Of a DNA stretch of 64,000 nucleotides, positions 17,443-27,477 are shown in pieces. Below the pieces are notes generated by a model. It was not told where the DNA came from, did no database searches, and saw only the letters and a list, made by a program, of their open reading frames with translations. The DNA is from JAOAPG01 sp963791575 (GTDB lineage: Bacteria > Acidobacteriota > Terriglobia > Terriglobales > Acidobacteriaceae): assembly GCA_963791575.1 (NCBI GenBank), contig CAWBSY010000022.1, positions 372,001 to 436,000 on the forward strand, written 5' to 3'. The position numbers were made by a program, and so were the translations under genes. Within the stretch, counting starts at the first letter, position 1; each line of letters starts with the position of its first letter.

Positions 17443-18821
17443 CGCGTCACCTCTTCCACAGCTGATTCATCATTTGTGGTTTTAACCGACTGCTCACTTT
17501 CGGCGACCAACCCTACCGCTGTATCGATCGCGCTGCGGGTGGTCAGCTCCGTGCAGCACCACAAGGAAGCATTGCCAAGTTCTGGATAAAATTTCTTCAG
17601 CGGCAACCCCCCAACAATTTTGTGTCCAAGAATGCGACCATTCACTGCCACGGGATCTTCGCTGGTTTGTACGACGAACTCATTGAACCTTGGCGCCTCT
17701 TCAAAAAGAACGTTCGCAGGCTTGCCGAACTGTCCCGCTGCGTACGCCGTCTTTGCGAGATTCTGCTTGGCGAGTTCACGCAAGCCAATCTTTCCGTAGA
17801 TGGTCATGAAGATATTCGCCATCAGCGCAATAAGCGCTTGATTCGTGCAGATATTCGATGTGGCTTTCTCCCGGCGAATGTGTTGTTCGCGGGTCGCGAG
17901 TGTTAGCACGAAACCGCGTTTACCATTACGGTCGGTGGTCTGTCCGACCAAACGACCCGGCATCTGTCTCACAAATTGTTCGCGAGTGGCAATCACTCCG
18001 CAGTAGGGGCCACCGAATCCAAGTGGCACGCCGAACGATTGTGCTTCCATGGCAATGATGTCCGCCTGCCGAGGAGGTTCAACTATTCCTAAAGAAATTG
18101 CTTCGGCAATGGAGACCACCAGCATCGCGCCTTTACGGTGAGCGATTTCTGCAATCGATCCCACGTCTTCAATGGTTCCGAAAAAATTCGGCGACTGGAT
18201 CAAAACACAAGCTGTGTCTTGGGTGATCGAAGTTTCCAGCGCATTCAGATCAACGCGTCCGCTGTCGGCATACGGCACCAGGTTCAAGGGCATCCCTTGA
18301 TGATGGGCATACGTTCCCAAAACTTCGCGGTATTCGGGATGTAAGCTTCGCGCAATCACGACCGACCGTCTCCCAGTAAGTCGCACAGACATCATCGCCG
18401 CTTCTGCTGCTGCCGTAGAACCGTCGTACATGGAAGCATTGGCTACTTCCATTCCGGTCAGCTCGCTAATCATCGTCTGGAACTCAAAGATGGACTGCAG
18501 GGTTCCCTGTGAAACCTCTGCTTGATATGGTGTGTACGCTGTGAGGAATTCACCGCGCGAGATGAGCGAATCGATAATCACCGGCCGGTAATGAGAATAG
18601 GCTCCCGCTCCCAGAAATGTCGTGTAACCATCTCCGTTTTCGCGGGAACGCTCGCGGAACCAATCAACGATTTCGGACTCCGCCATCTGGCGTGGCACCT
18701 TAAGATCGCGTTCTAAGCGGTATTCCGCGGGAATCGGCGCAAACAGGTCGTCAATAGAGCGCACGCCGATGGACTTGAGCATGGCTTCGCGGTCAGCAGG
18801 AGATTTAGGTAAATAGCGCAT
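17439..18821 (-). CDS. gcvPA: Glycine dehydrogenase (decarboxylating) subunit 1
   Basis: 460 aa, complete. Starts MRYLPKSPADREAMLKSIGV and contains FLGAGAYSHYRPVIIDSLISRGEF-type sequence, TAYTPYQAEVSQGTLQSIFE and GFGGPYCGVIATREQFVRQMPGRLVG, all characteristic of the N-terminal half of split GcvP. It lacks the PLP lysine, which is on subunit 2. The ATGA overlap with gcvPB indicates coupling. Lies 131 bp after gcvH in the order gcvT-gcvH-gcvPA-gcvPB. Confidence 0.97.
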   Translation of the reverse strand: MRYLPKSPADREAMLKSIGVRSIDDLFAPIPAEYRLERDLKVPRQMAESEIVDWFRERSRENGDGYTTFLGAGAYSHYRPVIIDSLISRGEFLTAYTPYQAEVSQGTLQSIFEFQTMISELTGMEVANASMYDGSTAAAEAAMMSVRLTGRRSVVIARSLHPEYREVLGTYAHHQGMPLNLVPYADSGRVDLNALETSITQDTACVLIQSPNFFGTIEDVGSIAEIAHRKGAMLVVSIAEAISLGIVEPPRQADIIAMEAQSFGVPLGFGGPYCGVIATREQFVRQMPGRLVGQTTDRNGKRGFVLTLATREQHIRREKATSNICTNQALIALMANIFMTIYGKIGLRELAKQNLAKTAYAAGQFGKPANVLFEEAPRFNEFVVQTSEDPVAVNGRILGHKIVGGLPLKKFYPELGNASLWCCTELTTRSAIDTAVGLVAESEQSVKTTNDESAVEEVTR

Positions 18822-18952
18822 AGATTGATGTAAATAAATTAGATGTCACTGGCGGCCAGTTCGATTGCAATCGGCTACTTAACGCTTAAGCAAAGAGAAG
18901 GCGAGAGGTTTCGCGCACTCAATCCATCTACTGATCGGACTTCTCGCTGTGA

Positions 18953-19342
18953 TCATTGTCCGCCTTCCTCGCTGACAAACTTTTCGTAATCGTCGGCGGA
19001 AAGTAACGACTCCAGTTCGCTGGGATTACTCAGGGTAATCTTGATTAGCCACGCGCCATGCGCGTCTTTGTTGATCTTCTCTGGAGCGGTTGTGAGTTCG
19101 CCATTGACCTCGGTCACAGTGCCGGAAGCCGGAGCATATAAGTCGGAAACTGCCTTCACCGATTCGACGCTACCGAATGTCTTGCCCTTCGTGATCTCCG
19201 AGCCAATCTGCGGCGCTTCCACAAAAACGATGTCGCCGAGCGACTGTTGAGCGTAATCCGTGATCCCGATAGTCGCAGTTTTCCCATCAGCTTTGAGCCA
19301 CTCGTGTTCCTTTGTGTATTTAAAATCTTTCGGATAAGACAT
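18953..19342 (-). CDS. gcvH: Glycine cleavage system H protein
   Basis: 129 aa lipoyl carrier shuttling the aminomethyl group between P, T and L proteins. The lipoylated lysine is Lys63 in FGSVESVKAVSDLYAP, and the fold motifs EHEWLKADGKTATIGITDYAQQ and LGDIVFVEAP are present. Length is typical. It lies 28 bp after gcvT, same strand, clearly in one operon. Confidence 0.97.
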   Translation of the reverse strand: MSYPKDFKYTKEHEWLKADGKTATIGITDYAQQSLGDIVFVEAPQIGSEITKGKTFGSVESVKAVSDLYAPASGTVTEVNGELTTAPEKINKDAHGAWLIKITLSNPSELESLLSADDYEKFVSEEGGQ

Positions 19343-19370
19343 TCGCTTGCTCCTAGCTGTCAGCTTCTTA

Positions 19371-20516
19371 TTAGGCTTTTTTCGGACGCTTGTAGAACGG
19401 CGTAGGCACTACTTGCGCTTTCACTCCCTGCCCGCGAATCTCGACTTGCACCGTCGTTCCTAGCGCGGCGAGTTCTGGCGGCACATAAGCTAATGCAATA
19501 TTCTTCTTTAGAAACGGAGAAGGTGATCCGCTGGTAACGTACCCGACCTCGCGTCCGCTCGTGTCCAGCACTTTGTAATCATCGCGAGCGATACCACGAT
19601 CAACCATCTCAAGTCCCACCAAAGTCCTCTTCAGCCTTTTTGATTTTGCTTCTTCGAGTGCCGCACGGCCTATGAATTCCGGCTTCTCCAGTTTGCAGAA
19701 TCGATCCAGTCCAGCTTCCCACACATTGATTGTGTCAGAAATTTCGTGTCCGTAGAGCGGCATTTTCGCTTCCAGCCGCAAAGTATTGCGCGCTCCCAAT
19801 CCGCACGGAAGAACGCCGAATTCTTTGCCAGCCACGAATATCTCGTTCCACACTCTTGCGCTGATGGCTTCATCGGCGGGCACGTAGATCTCGAATCCAT
19901 CCTCGCCGGTATATCCGGTACGTGCGATCAGAACATTCTTCAGCCCGCAAACCGTACCATGAGTGAACCAGTAACCCTTTATCTTGGATAGGTCAACATC
20001 CGTGAGCTTCTGCAGGAGATCGACTCCCTTCGGTCCCTGAATAGCAATCTGCGTATAGTCGTCGGAAAGATTCTCGACCTTGCAATCAAAATCTCGGATA
20101 TTGTCGCGGACCCAGTTGAAATCTTTCTCCCGTGTCCCGGCATTAATCACCAGCAGGTAATCGTTCTGCCCCAATCGGTGGACGATGACGTCATCTACAA
20201 AAGTCCCCTGCGGATAAAGTAATGCCGAATACTGCGCCTGTCCGATTGAAAGCTTCGCGGCGTCATTCATCGAGATATGTTGGACGGCGTCCAGTGCCTT
20301 CGGCCCAGCTATGCGGATGTCGCCCATGTGAGAGACATCAAAAATGCCTACTCCCGTCCGAACGGCATTGTGCTCGGCCATGATTCCGCCTGCCGCGGGA
20401 TATTCCACCGGCATATCCCATCCGCTGAACTCAACCATCTTCGCGCCCATCTGGCGGTGGATAGCGTTCAGAGCGGTCTTACGAATGACGGGCATGGTGG
20501 CCTCAACAGCGGACAA
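19371..20516 (-). CDS. gcvT: Aminomethyltransferase (glycine cleavage T protein)
   Basis: Transfers the methylene group from aminomethyl-H protein to tetrahydrofolate, releasing ammonia. 381 aa; seen are GWDMPVEYPAAGGIMAEHNAVR, VGIFDVSHMGDIRIAGP, and the C-terminal beta-barrel with GYVTSGSPSPFLKKNIALAYV. The Asp of the folate site in DVSHMGD is kept. Start may instead be the internal ATG at 20495 (MPVIRKTAL), which fits other family members. First gene of the gcv operon; no glycine riboswitch was recognised upstream. Confidence 0.96.
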   Translation of the reverse strand: MSAVEATMPVIRKTALNAIHRQMGAKMVEFSGWDMPVEYPAAGGIMAEHNAVRTGVGIFDVSHMGDIRIAGPKALDAVQHISMNDAAKLSIGQAQYSALLYPQGTFVDDVIVHRLGQNDYLLVINAGTREKDFNWVRDNIRDFDCKVENLSDDYTQIAIQGPKGVDLLQKLTDVDLSKIKGYWFTHGTVCGLKNVLIARTGYTGEDGFEIYVPADEAISARVWNEIFVAGKEFGVLPCGLGARNTLRLEAKMPLYGHEISDTINVWEAGLDRFCKLEKPEFIGRAALEEAKSKRLKRTLVGLEMVDRGIARDDYKVLDTSGREVGYVTSGSPSPFLKKNIALAYVPPELAALGTTVQVEIRGQGVKAQVVPTPFYKRPKKA

Positions 20517-20773
20517 GGGAAGACCTCAATCGGCAGCGGTAGCTGATCTTCTGGGTACGAAACTCATTACCCTAACACGTCGGAATAAGAGGTTCAACCG
20601 CAGCTAACCGCGGTTGTGAAGGCCGTGAATTACAATACATCCATTGTGTCCTGAGTTGCAGTCTTACATAAGAGGAGGATGATACCGGCGACAGAGCTTG
20701 CTGCGGTGTTTATTGGGTTGGCAAACCGTGCGAAATCTCTTTCGACACAGTCAGCGCTTTGATTTTTCTCCTT

Positions 20774-22042
20774 ATGCGCTCTAAGTACTTTCGGATGTCC
20801 GCCCCGGTTGTGATGATCCTCCTGTTTGTGGGAGTCGGCGTCGGACAAAATACCAGGCTCATTACCCTGGACGAGGCCATCAATCTGGCACTCACGCATA
20901 GTCATTCCATTAAGGCCACCCGAACTTTAATTCTCCAGAACGAAGCCCAGGAGATCACCGCCAACCTTCGTCCCAATCCCACTCTCGGGGCAGATACCCA
21001 GTTCATCCCTTTCTTCAGTCCTCAGGATTTTTCCGGGGATAATCTGAATAATACTCAGCAATTCGATATTGGGATCGGATACCTCTTCGAGCGTGGCCAT
21101 AAGCGGCAGAGGCGTCTTCAGGCCGCTCGCGATCAAACATCGGTCACACGTGCTCAAGTCAGCGATGCCGAACGCACACTGGCATTCAATGTAGGGCAGC
21201 AGTTTGTCAGCGTACTGCTCGCGGAATCGACTCTGCAGTTTGCGCTGCAGGATCTAAAAGGCTTTCAGCAAACCGTAGACATCAGTGAGGCACAATTCAA
21301 GGCGGGATACATCGGAGAAGGCGACTATCTCAAGATCAAGTTACAACTTCTGCAATTTCAGACCGACGTCTCTTCTGCCCGTTTGGCAAAACTCCAGGCT
21401 CTTGTAGGATTGCGCGAGTTGTTGGGCTATGACACGGTTCCTGCTGACTTCGACGTGGTTGGGGATTTGGCCTACCAACCCCTCAAAGCAAATGAGCCAG
21501 ATTTGCAAGTGAAAGCATTACAGGAGCGTCCCGACTTCCGTGCCGCGGAATTAGGTGTCACCGCTGCGCAGAGCCAGATCTTATTGGCTAAAGCGAATGC
21601 CAAGGTCGACGTCAATGGAACTTACGATTTCACCCACGTTTCCGGGGAGAACACGGCTTCGCTTTTCGTGAATTTCGAGTTGCCAATCTTTAATCGCAAT
21701 CAAGGAGAAATCGCCCGCACGGGATACGCGCTGACCCAGGCCCAGGAGCAGCAGCAATCAGCCAGTGATACAGTTCTTTCCGATGTTGCCAATGCTTACG
21801 AGGCACTTAAGAGCAATGACGAAGTGGTGCAACTTTACGCATCCGGATACCTCAAACAGGCACAAGAGTCACGAGATATCAGCGAATATGCTTACAAACG
21901 AGGCGCCGCCAGCCTGCTTGATTATCTCGATTCCGAGCGCAGCTATCGCGCAATCCAACTGGCCTATCGTCAAGCCTTAGCCTCTTACATGACCGCGCTG
22001 GAGCAGTTGAAAGAAGCAGTAGGAACGAGGAATCTGCCGTGA
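20774..22042 (+). CDS. cusC: Outer membrane efflux protein, TolC/CusC family
   Basis: Outer-membrane channel of an RND efflux pump. Signal peptide around MSAPVVMILLFVGVGVGQ, then two OEP repeats of long coiled helices (ITLDEAINLALTHSHSIK; SLLDYLDSERSYRAIQLAYRQALASY) typical of the TolC superfamily. The frame is open from TTG 20759; ATG 20774 is taken, although no clear Shine-Dalgarno sequence is seen. Stop overlaps the cusB GTG by 4 bp. Divergent from gcvT. Gene symbol by analogy with the neighbouring HME-type pump. Confidence 0.9.
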   Translation: MRSKYFRMSAPVVMILLFVGVGVGQNTRLITLDEAINLALTHSHSIKATRTLILQNEAQEITANLRPNPTLGADTQFIPFFSPQDFSGDNLNNTQQFDIGIGYLFERGHKRQRRLQAARDQTSVTRAQVSDAERTLAFNVGQQFVSVLLAESTLQFALQDLKGFQQTVDISEAQFKAGYIGEGDYLKIKLQLLQFQTDVSSARLAKLQALVGLRELLGYDTVPADFDVVGDLAYQPLKANEPDLQVKALQERPDFRAAELGVTAAQSQILLAKANAKVDVNGTYDFTHVSGENTASLFVNFELPIFNRNQGEIARTGYALTQAQEQQQSASDTVLSDVANAYEALKSNDEVVQLYASGYLKQAQESRDISEYAYKRGAASLLDYLDSERSYRAIQLAYRQALASYMTALEQLKEAVGTRNLP

Positions 22043-23205
22043 CACATCGTAAGAGACAATGGCGGCTGTTCGGGACTTTAATCGGCCTTCTCGCAATCAT
22101 GCTGGTCCTAACCAACTGCGAAAGGGGAGAGTCGAACGCTTCTTCCGCAGGAAGCGCGAAGAGCTCGGACAATCCAGAATTGTTTACCATCCCCCAGGAC
22201 CAGATGTCGCACGTGCAGGTGGTAACAGTTCAACCCACAACCTTGACTCGAACTCTCCGCCTAACTGGAGCCGTTGCTTATAACAGTTTCCGCACTACGC
22301 CGGTCATCACGCAAGTAAGCGGACCAGTAAGCAGGGTCGTGGTTTTTCCCGGACAAAAGGTGCATCAGGGCCAGCCGATGTTGTATGTAGCGAGTCCAGA
22401 TTACTCGCAGCTCCGCACGAATTATTTGAAAGCGAAAGACGCGTATGCGCTTGCAGAGAAGGCCTACGCCCGTGCGAAGGACTTGTACCAACATCACGCG
22501 ATTGCAGAACAAACATTAGAACAGGCGGAATCGGCCGATGTACAAGCGGGCGGCGACTTGGCGTCGACACAAGCGGCATTGAAAGTCATGGGAATCACTG
22601 ATCCCGACGCCCTGGTGAAAGCTCCCCCATCGTTCGAGGTTCCGGTAAAGGCGCCCATCGCCGGCGAGGTAGTCGAGCAGGACGTATCCGCAGGACAAGT
22701 CATTCAGCCCGCCACAACTCAGTGCTTCATGATTTCGGATACGAGTACTGTCTGGGTACTGGTCAACGTCTACCAGAAAGATCTGCCGTATGTCCGTGCG
22801 GGGGATTCGGTAACAATTCAAACCGATACTTATCCTCAAGTTTTTCGTGGACGCATTTCTTATGTGGCGGCCTCGCTCGACCCGAGCACACGCACACTGC
22901 AGGCACGGATCGAGACGAGCAATCCTGGCGAAAAGCTGAAGAAAGATATGTACGTTACTGTGACGGTGAACGCGGGCGCGATTCCTAACACCATCGCGCT
23001 TCCGGATGCCGCGATTTTGCGTGATAGCGAGAACCAGCCTTTCGTCTATGCTGCAGCGGCTTCGAACCAGTTCGGCAGGCGTTCAGTGGAACTCGGAGAA
23101 AGTTTGAATGGACAAACACAGATCACCAGCGGTCTGAAACCAGGCGATCAAGTCGTCGGAAACGGCAGCTTGTTCTTGCAGTTTGCGAATTCATTGCAGC
23201 GCTAG
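22039..23205 (+). CDS. cusB: Efflux RND periplasmic adaptor lipoprotein
   Basis: Membrane-fusion protein joining the inner-membrane pump to the outer channel. 388 aa, GTG start coupled to the cusC stop (GTGA). Hydrophobic leader ending LVLTNC is a lipobox with lipidated Cys about 31. Beta-barrel/lipoyl halves (AGEVVEQDVSAGQVIQPATT) and the hairpin segment KAKDAYALAEKAYARAKDLY are visible. No extra metal-chaperone domain is present. Operon with cusC and cusA. Confidence 0.93.
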   Translation: MTHRKRQWRLFGTLIGLLAIMLVLTNCERGESNASSAGSAKSSDNPELFTIPQDQMSHVQVVTVQPTTLTRTLRLTGAVAYNSFRTTPVITQVSGPVSRVVVFPGQKVHQGQPMLYVASPDYSQLRTNYLKAKDAYALAEKAYARAKDLYQHHAIAEQTLEQAESADVQAGGDLASTQAALKVMGITDPDALVKAPPSFEVPVKAPIAGEVVEQDVSAGQVIQPATTQCFMISDTSTVWVLVNVYQKDLPYVRAGDSVTIQTDTYPQVFRGRISYVAASLDPSTRTLQARIETSNPGEKLKKDMYVTVTVNAGAIPNTIALPDAAILRDSENQPFVYAAAASNQFGRRSVELGESLNGQTQITSGLKPGDQVVGNGSLFLQFANSLQR

Positions 23206-23288
23206 CGCGGGGGGACCGTTGCTGACATGCAAACCGTCGTGCAAATGTTCAAAGCATTTCAACAGGAGATAGTGTTCACCACATCTGA

Positions 23289-26200
23289 ATGATTCACCGA
23301 ATAGTCCAAGCGGCACTGCGTCAAAGATTTCTAGTACTGATGCTGACCGCTTTCATCACAGTCGGCGGAATCCTATCGTTTCAGCGGATGCCCGTGGATG
23401 CATATCCTGACCTCTCGCCTCCACAAGTAGAAATCATCACGCAATGGCCAGACCACGCCGCCGAAGAGGTTGAGCGGCTAGTCACCCTCCCGCTTGAACT
23501 TGAGATGAACGGCGTCCCCCGCATGGTGGTGATGCGGTCGAAGTCACTCTACGGGCTATCGGATGTGATCCTCACTTTTGATGAAAGCACCGACAGCTAT
23601 TTTGCGCGACAAATTGTCTTCGAGAGGCTCGCCCAAGCCACGCTGCCGACTGGAGTAACTCCAAGCCTTGCGCCACTTTTCAGCCCAAGCGGTTTGGTAT
23701 ATCGCTATGTCCTTCAAAGTCCCGACCGCACTCCGCAGGAGTTGAAGACGATTGAGGACTGGGTGGTCGCACGGGCTTATCGCTCGGTGCACGGTGTAGC
23801 CGACGATTCAGGCTTCGGCGGAACGGTAATGCAATACCAGGTGCTGCTCGATCCGGCCCGCATCTATGGCTACCACCTGACGATTCCACAGGTCATCACG
23901 GCGCTGACCGCCAATAACTCCAATGCCGGAGGCGGCTTCTATTCTCAGGGTGGACAGTTCTACTACGTTCGCGGCATAGGGCTGGTCCGCAACACGGACG
24001 ACATTGGAAACATCGTTGTGGGCGCCAACAAAGGTGTCCCCATCCGAGTCCGCGATATAGGAGACGTAGCGATCGGACACGCACCCCGATTGGGAGAATT
24101 CGGTTTCCAGAAGAATGACGATTCGGTGGAGGGCGTCATTCTGATGCTGCGGGGCGAGCAGACACAGAACGTGCTGAAAGGGGTTGAAGCAAAAACGGAG
24201 GAACTAAACCGCCAAATTCTGCCGCCGGACGTCAAGATCCATCCCTTCTATGATCGTAGCGAACTCGTCGATTTGACCACTGATACCGTAGAAAACAACC
24301 TGCTCCGTGGCATGTTGCTGGTGCTGGTTGTTCTAATTTTTTTTCTGGTCAGCTTCCGGGCAGCTATCATCGTTGCTCTTACGATTCCCCTGTCATTGTT
24401 GTTTGCTTTTATCGTGCTTCATGCACATGACGTTGCAGCGAATCTTCTCTCCATTGGCGCAATCGATTTCGGAATCGTCATCGACGGCACCGTGGTGATG
24501 ATTGAAAATATCTATCGCGAACTGGCGCTGCGCGAGGGCCAACAGTACAACCTGCACGAAGTCATCCTTGCTGCCGCGAAGGATGTCGATCGCCCAATTT
24601 TTTATTCGGTAGCCGTCATCCTGGCCGGTTATCTGCCGATCTATGCGCTCAGTGGACCTTCCGGGAAATTGTTTCATCCCATGGCTGAGACTATGTCTTT
24701 CGCTCTGGTCGGCGCGCTGATCCTCACTCTTACCCTGATCCCGGTGCTCGCCTCTTACTGGTTTAAGAATGGCATTCGCGAGAAGCGGAATCGTGCGTTC
24801 GAGTGGATGAAAGAGAATTACGCGAAGCCATTGGATTGGGCGCTGGATCGTCCCAAGACCACAATAGTAATCGCGACCCTCATTTTCGGCGCGACCCTGT
24901 TGCTCGTTCCCTTTATCGGAGGCGAGTTCATGCCTCACCTTGATGAAGGTGCGCTATGGGTGAGAGCGACCATGCCCTACACGATTTCGTTCGAGGAGGC
25001 CAGCAAGGTTGCCCCTCAGATCCGCGACATTTTGATGTCGTATCCGCAAGTCACGGTGGTGGCGTCGGAGCTGGGGCGACCCGACGATGGTACTGATGCA
25101 ACGGGCTTTTTCAATTGCGAATTCTACGTGGGTCTGAAGCCATACAAAGACAAAGCGTGGACCGGGGAAATCAGCGAGAAAAAGCAGCTCATAGAATCAG
25201 TCAACAAGAAACTCAGCGCATTCCCGGGAATTATTTTCAACTACACGCAGCCCGCGGAAGATGCCGTCGACGAAGCGCTGACCGGTCTCAAGAGTTCTTT
25301 GGCTGTCAAAATCTACGGCAGTGACCTTAACGTGCTTCAAGACAAGGCGATACAGATCAAGAACACACTCTTGCGCGTTCCCGGATTCACGGAGTTAACT
25401 GTGGTCCGCGAACTTGGCCAACCTAGTCTGCTCATCGACGTTGATCGGGAAAAGATTGCACGCTACGGAATCAATGTTGCCGACGTGGAAGCGGTGATTT
25501 CAGCGGCGGTAGGCGGACAGGCCGTTACCCAAGTGATTCAAGGAGAGAAGCTATTCGACCTGGTGGTACGCATGCAGCCACAATTCCGCAGCAGCGCGCA
25601 TGATATTGGAAACCTGCTGGTGGGAACGCCGGACGGGCAGCAGATTCCGCTGAGTCAGCTTGCGAATATCAGCCAAGGCAATGGGGCGTCTTTTATTTAT
25701 AGGGAAAATAACTCGCGCTACATCGGAGTGCAATACAGCATTGAAGGACGTGACTTGGCCCGCGCCGTGCGAGATGGCCAAGCCGCGGTGAACAAGGCAG
25801 TAGCACTGCCACAGGGCTACTGGATGTCGTGGGGTGGAGAATACAGCCAGTTTCTTGAAGCCAGATCGCAGATGTACTTCATAGGTCCGCTAGCCGTGGT
25901 GCTGATTTTCATGATCTTGTTTGCACTCTACGGAAATTTTAAATTCCCGGTCACCATTGCGCTGGGCGTAATCATGACGGAGCCGGTCGGTGCGCTGATC
26001 GCGCTCAAGCTTACGCATACTCCCTTTAGCGTTTCTTCGGTATTAGGTCTATTAGCGTTGCTCGGAGTTTCCGTTGAGACCGCTGTCATTCTGGTCTCCT
26101 ACATCAACAAGCTGCGGCAGGAAGGCATGAACATACGGACGGCTACGCGAGAAGCTTCGCTGCTGCGGCTTCGTCCGATCATGATGACCGCTCTGGTCGC

Positions 26201-26372
26201 CTGTTTAGGATTATTGCCGGCAGCGCTCTCTACGGGTATCGGATCGGATACGCAAAAACCTTTTGCAATCGTCATTGTAGCGGGCTTAATTTCGCGCTTG
26301 TTCATAGGCTTCTTCGTAAATCCTGTGTTGTACGAGATGGTTGCCCGCGAAGGCGACGTGCTGCAGGTTTAA
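23289..26372 (+). CDS. cusA: Heavy-metal efflux RND transporter, CusA/CzcA family
   Basis: Proton-driven inner-membrane pump for metal cations. 1027 aa, two RND halves. HME-type features: RMPVDAYPDLSPPQVEIITQ near the N-terminus, the TM4 motif IDFGIVIDGTVVMIENIYRE with proton-relay Asp, and TMs at about 340-470 and 860-1010. The methionine pair diagnostic of Cu(I)/Ag(I) CusA is not evident to me, so the metal is uncertain (Co/Zn/Cd also possible). 83 bp after cusB. No metal regulator gene lies next to it. Confidence 0.95.
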   Translation: MIHRIVQAALRQRFLVLMLTAFITVGGILSFQRMPVDAYPDLSPPQVEIITQWPDHAAEEVERLVTLPLELEMNGVPRMVVMRSKSLYGLSDVILTFDESTDSYFARQIVFERLAQATLPTGVTPSLAPLFSPSGLVYRYVLQSPDRTPQELKTIEDWVVARAYRSVHGVADDSGFGGTVMQYQVLLDPARIYGYHLTIPQVITALTANNSNAGGGFYSQGGQFYYVRGIGLVRNTDDIGNIVVGANKGVPIRVRDIGDVAIGHAPRLGEFGFQKNDDSVEGVILMLRGEQTQNVLKGVEAKTEELNRQILPPDVKIHPFYDRSELVDLTTDTVENNLLRGMLLVLVVLIFFLVSFRAAIIVALTIPLSLLFAFIVLHAHDVAANLLSIGAIDFGIVIDGTVVMIENIYRELALREGQQYNLHEVILAAAKDVDRPIFYSVAVILAGYLPIYALSGPSGKLFHPMAETMSFALVGALILTLTLIPVLASYWFKNGIREKRNRAFEWMKENYAKPLDWALDRPKTTIVIATLIFGATLLLVPFIGGEFMPHLDEGALWVRATMPYTISFEEASKVAPQIRDILMSYPQVTVVASELGRPDDGTDATGFFNCEFYVGLKPYKDKAWTGEISEKKQLIESVNKKLSAFPGIIFNYTQPAEDAVDEALTGLKSSLAVKIYGSDLNVLQDKAIQIKNTLLRVPGFTELTVVRELGQPSLLIDVDREKIARYGINVADVEAVISAAVGGQAVTQVIQGEKLFDLVVRMQPQFRSSAHDIGNLLVGTPDGQQIPLSQLANISQGNGASFIYRENNSRYIGVQYSIEGRDLARAVRDGQAAVNKAVALPQGYWMSWGGEYSQFLEARSQMYFIGPLAVVLIFMILFALYGNFKFPVTIALGVIMTEPVGALIALKLTHTPFSVSSVLGLLALLGVSVETAVILVSYINKLRQEGMNIRTATREASLLRLRPIMMTALVACLGLLPAALSTGIGSDTQKPFAIVIVAGLISRLFIGFFVNPVLYEMVAREGDVLQV

Positions 26373-26440
26373 ATAACGCACTTCCTTAGAAATTTCCGCC
26401 CTCAGCATTGTCAGCTTCTGATCCTCGATCAATTAAAGCC

Positions 26441-26872
26441 TTAGAACCAAGTGTTCCGACGGTACTCGCGGTATTCGTCCCCAAACTTTTCTTCCAGCAG
26501 TTTTGCTTCCTGATGTGCACGAATGATTTGTGTCGGCACCAGCACGGCAATGATCAGGAACAAGTATGGATTTTGTAGAGTTAGCAAAAAGCCGAGAACC
26601 AGCAGCGCGCTGAATACGTACATGGGATTACGAATCTTCGCATACAGTCCATGGGTAACGAGTTTTCGCGCCTGCGGCGAAACTGAAAAAGACCTCCCCA
26701 ACTGGAAGCGGGCAGTGAGTAGCAAAATCATGGCGGGAATGGCGATCATTACTCCTGCCCATCTTTCCGCATTCCATTCGCCCGGCCAGAATATGACGAG
26801 GAAAAATACGAGCAGTGCCGCGCAAGTTTGCGCCAGGAGCAAGGGAACGAAGGTTCGGTTGCCAGATGGCAT
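26441..26872 (-). CDS. Isoprenylcysteine carboxyl methyltransferase-like membrane protein
   Basis: 143 aa with about four membrane helices. The SAM-binding signature of the ICMT/PEMT group is present: LVTHGLYAKIRNPMYV and, near the C-terminus, EAKLLEEKFGDEYREYRRNTWF split across about 122-143. Substrate in bacteria is unknown, possibly lipids or small molecules. Starts 4 bp after the stop of the DinB gene, so the two are cotranscribed. Confidence 0.87.
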   Translation of the reverse strand: MPSGNRTFVPLLLAQTCAALLVFFLVIFWPGEWNAERWAGVMIAIPAMILLLTARFQLGRSFSVSPQARKLVTHGLYAKIRNPMYVFSALLVLGFLLTLQNPYLFLIIAVLVPTQIIRAHQEAKLLEEKFGDEYREYRRNTWF

Positions 26873-26876
26873 GAAG

Positions 26877-27350
26877 TTATTCGATCAATCCTTGTCGAAT
26901 GCTATGAATGAAATCAGTGTAGGCTGGCTCGAAACCGGCTGTACGCATAGCGAACGCAATCTGGCCGCGATGATACACGGAGTGCGTGATCACATGCATC
27001 AGAATGTCTTGTACTTCGCTAGTGAAACTTTCACCTTTGCTGTTGGTGTATGTGACCTCCTCCGCTAATGCGTCGTCGTCTTTCCCTCTAAGAAATCTTG
27101 CATACTGCTGGAAAATATCGCCAGTTTCGTTCTCGCACTGTTGCAAGGTGAAGTCCGGCCAGACCGGCAGAGTCTGCGGATGAGCTTCGATTCTTTCCAG
27201 CCACAGTCGTTCGGCTGAGAGGATATGCGCCAAAAGGGAAATCGACCGCGCGGGCGGCTTTTCGATCCTCCGCAGTGACGCAAGAACTTCTTTATTGGCC
27301 CAATGGTCATAGGCAAACAACCGCTGCAAATGGGAAATCATCGGCATCAT
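26877..27350 (-). CDS. DinB-family metal-binding protein
   Basis: 157 aa four-helix DinB/YfiT-type protein, a family of divalent-metal-dependent thiol transferases or damage-inducible proteins. The three-His site is visible: FAYDHWANKEVLASL, LLAHILSAERLWLERI and MHVITHSVYHRGQIAF. Start uncertain among three close ATGs (MMPM). In one unit with the ICMT-like gene. Confidence 0.88.
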   Translation of the reverse strand: MMPMISHLQRLFAYDHWANKEVLASLRRIEKPPARSISLLAHILSAERLWLERIEAHPQTLPVWPDFTLQQCENETGDIFQQYARFLRGKDDDALAEEVTYTNSKGESFTSEVQDILMHVITHSVYHRGQIAFAMRTAGFEPAYTDFIHSIRQGLIE

Positions 27351-27477
27351 GAGAGAGCTCGACTCTAAGAAACGGATGAAAGTCAGTCTAGGTTAGCTCG
27401 GAATTCGCAGCAACTTCCGTCCACAATTGGGGTTTCTGCAAACTGAAATTGTCACTCTTTATTCGGAGGGCCCTGCG

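Noticed and set aside
20517..20773. Glycine riboswitch upstream of gcvT
   Set aside because: I looked for paired glycine-aptamer features and found none; only a weak AACCGC/GCGGTT dyad.
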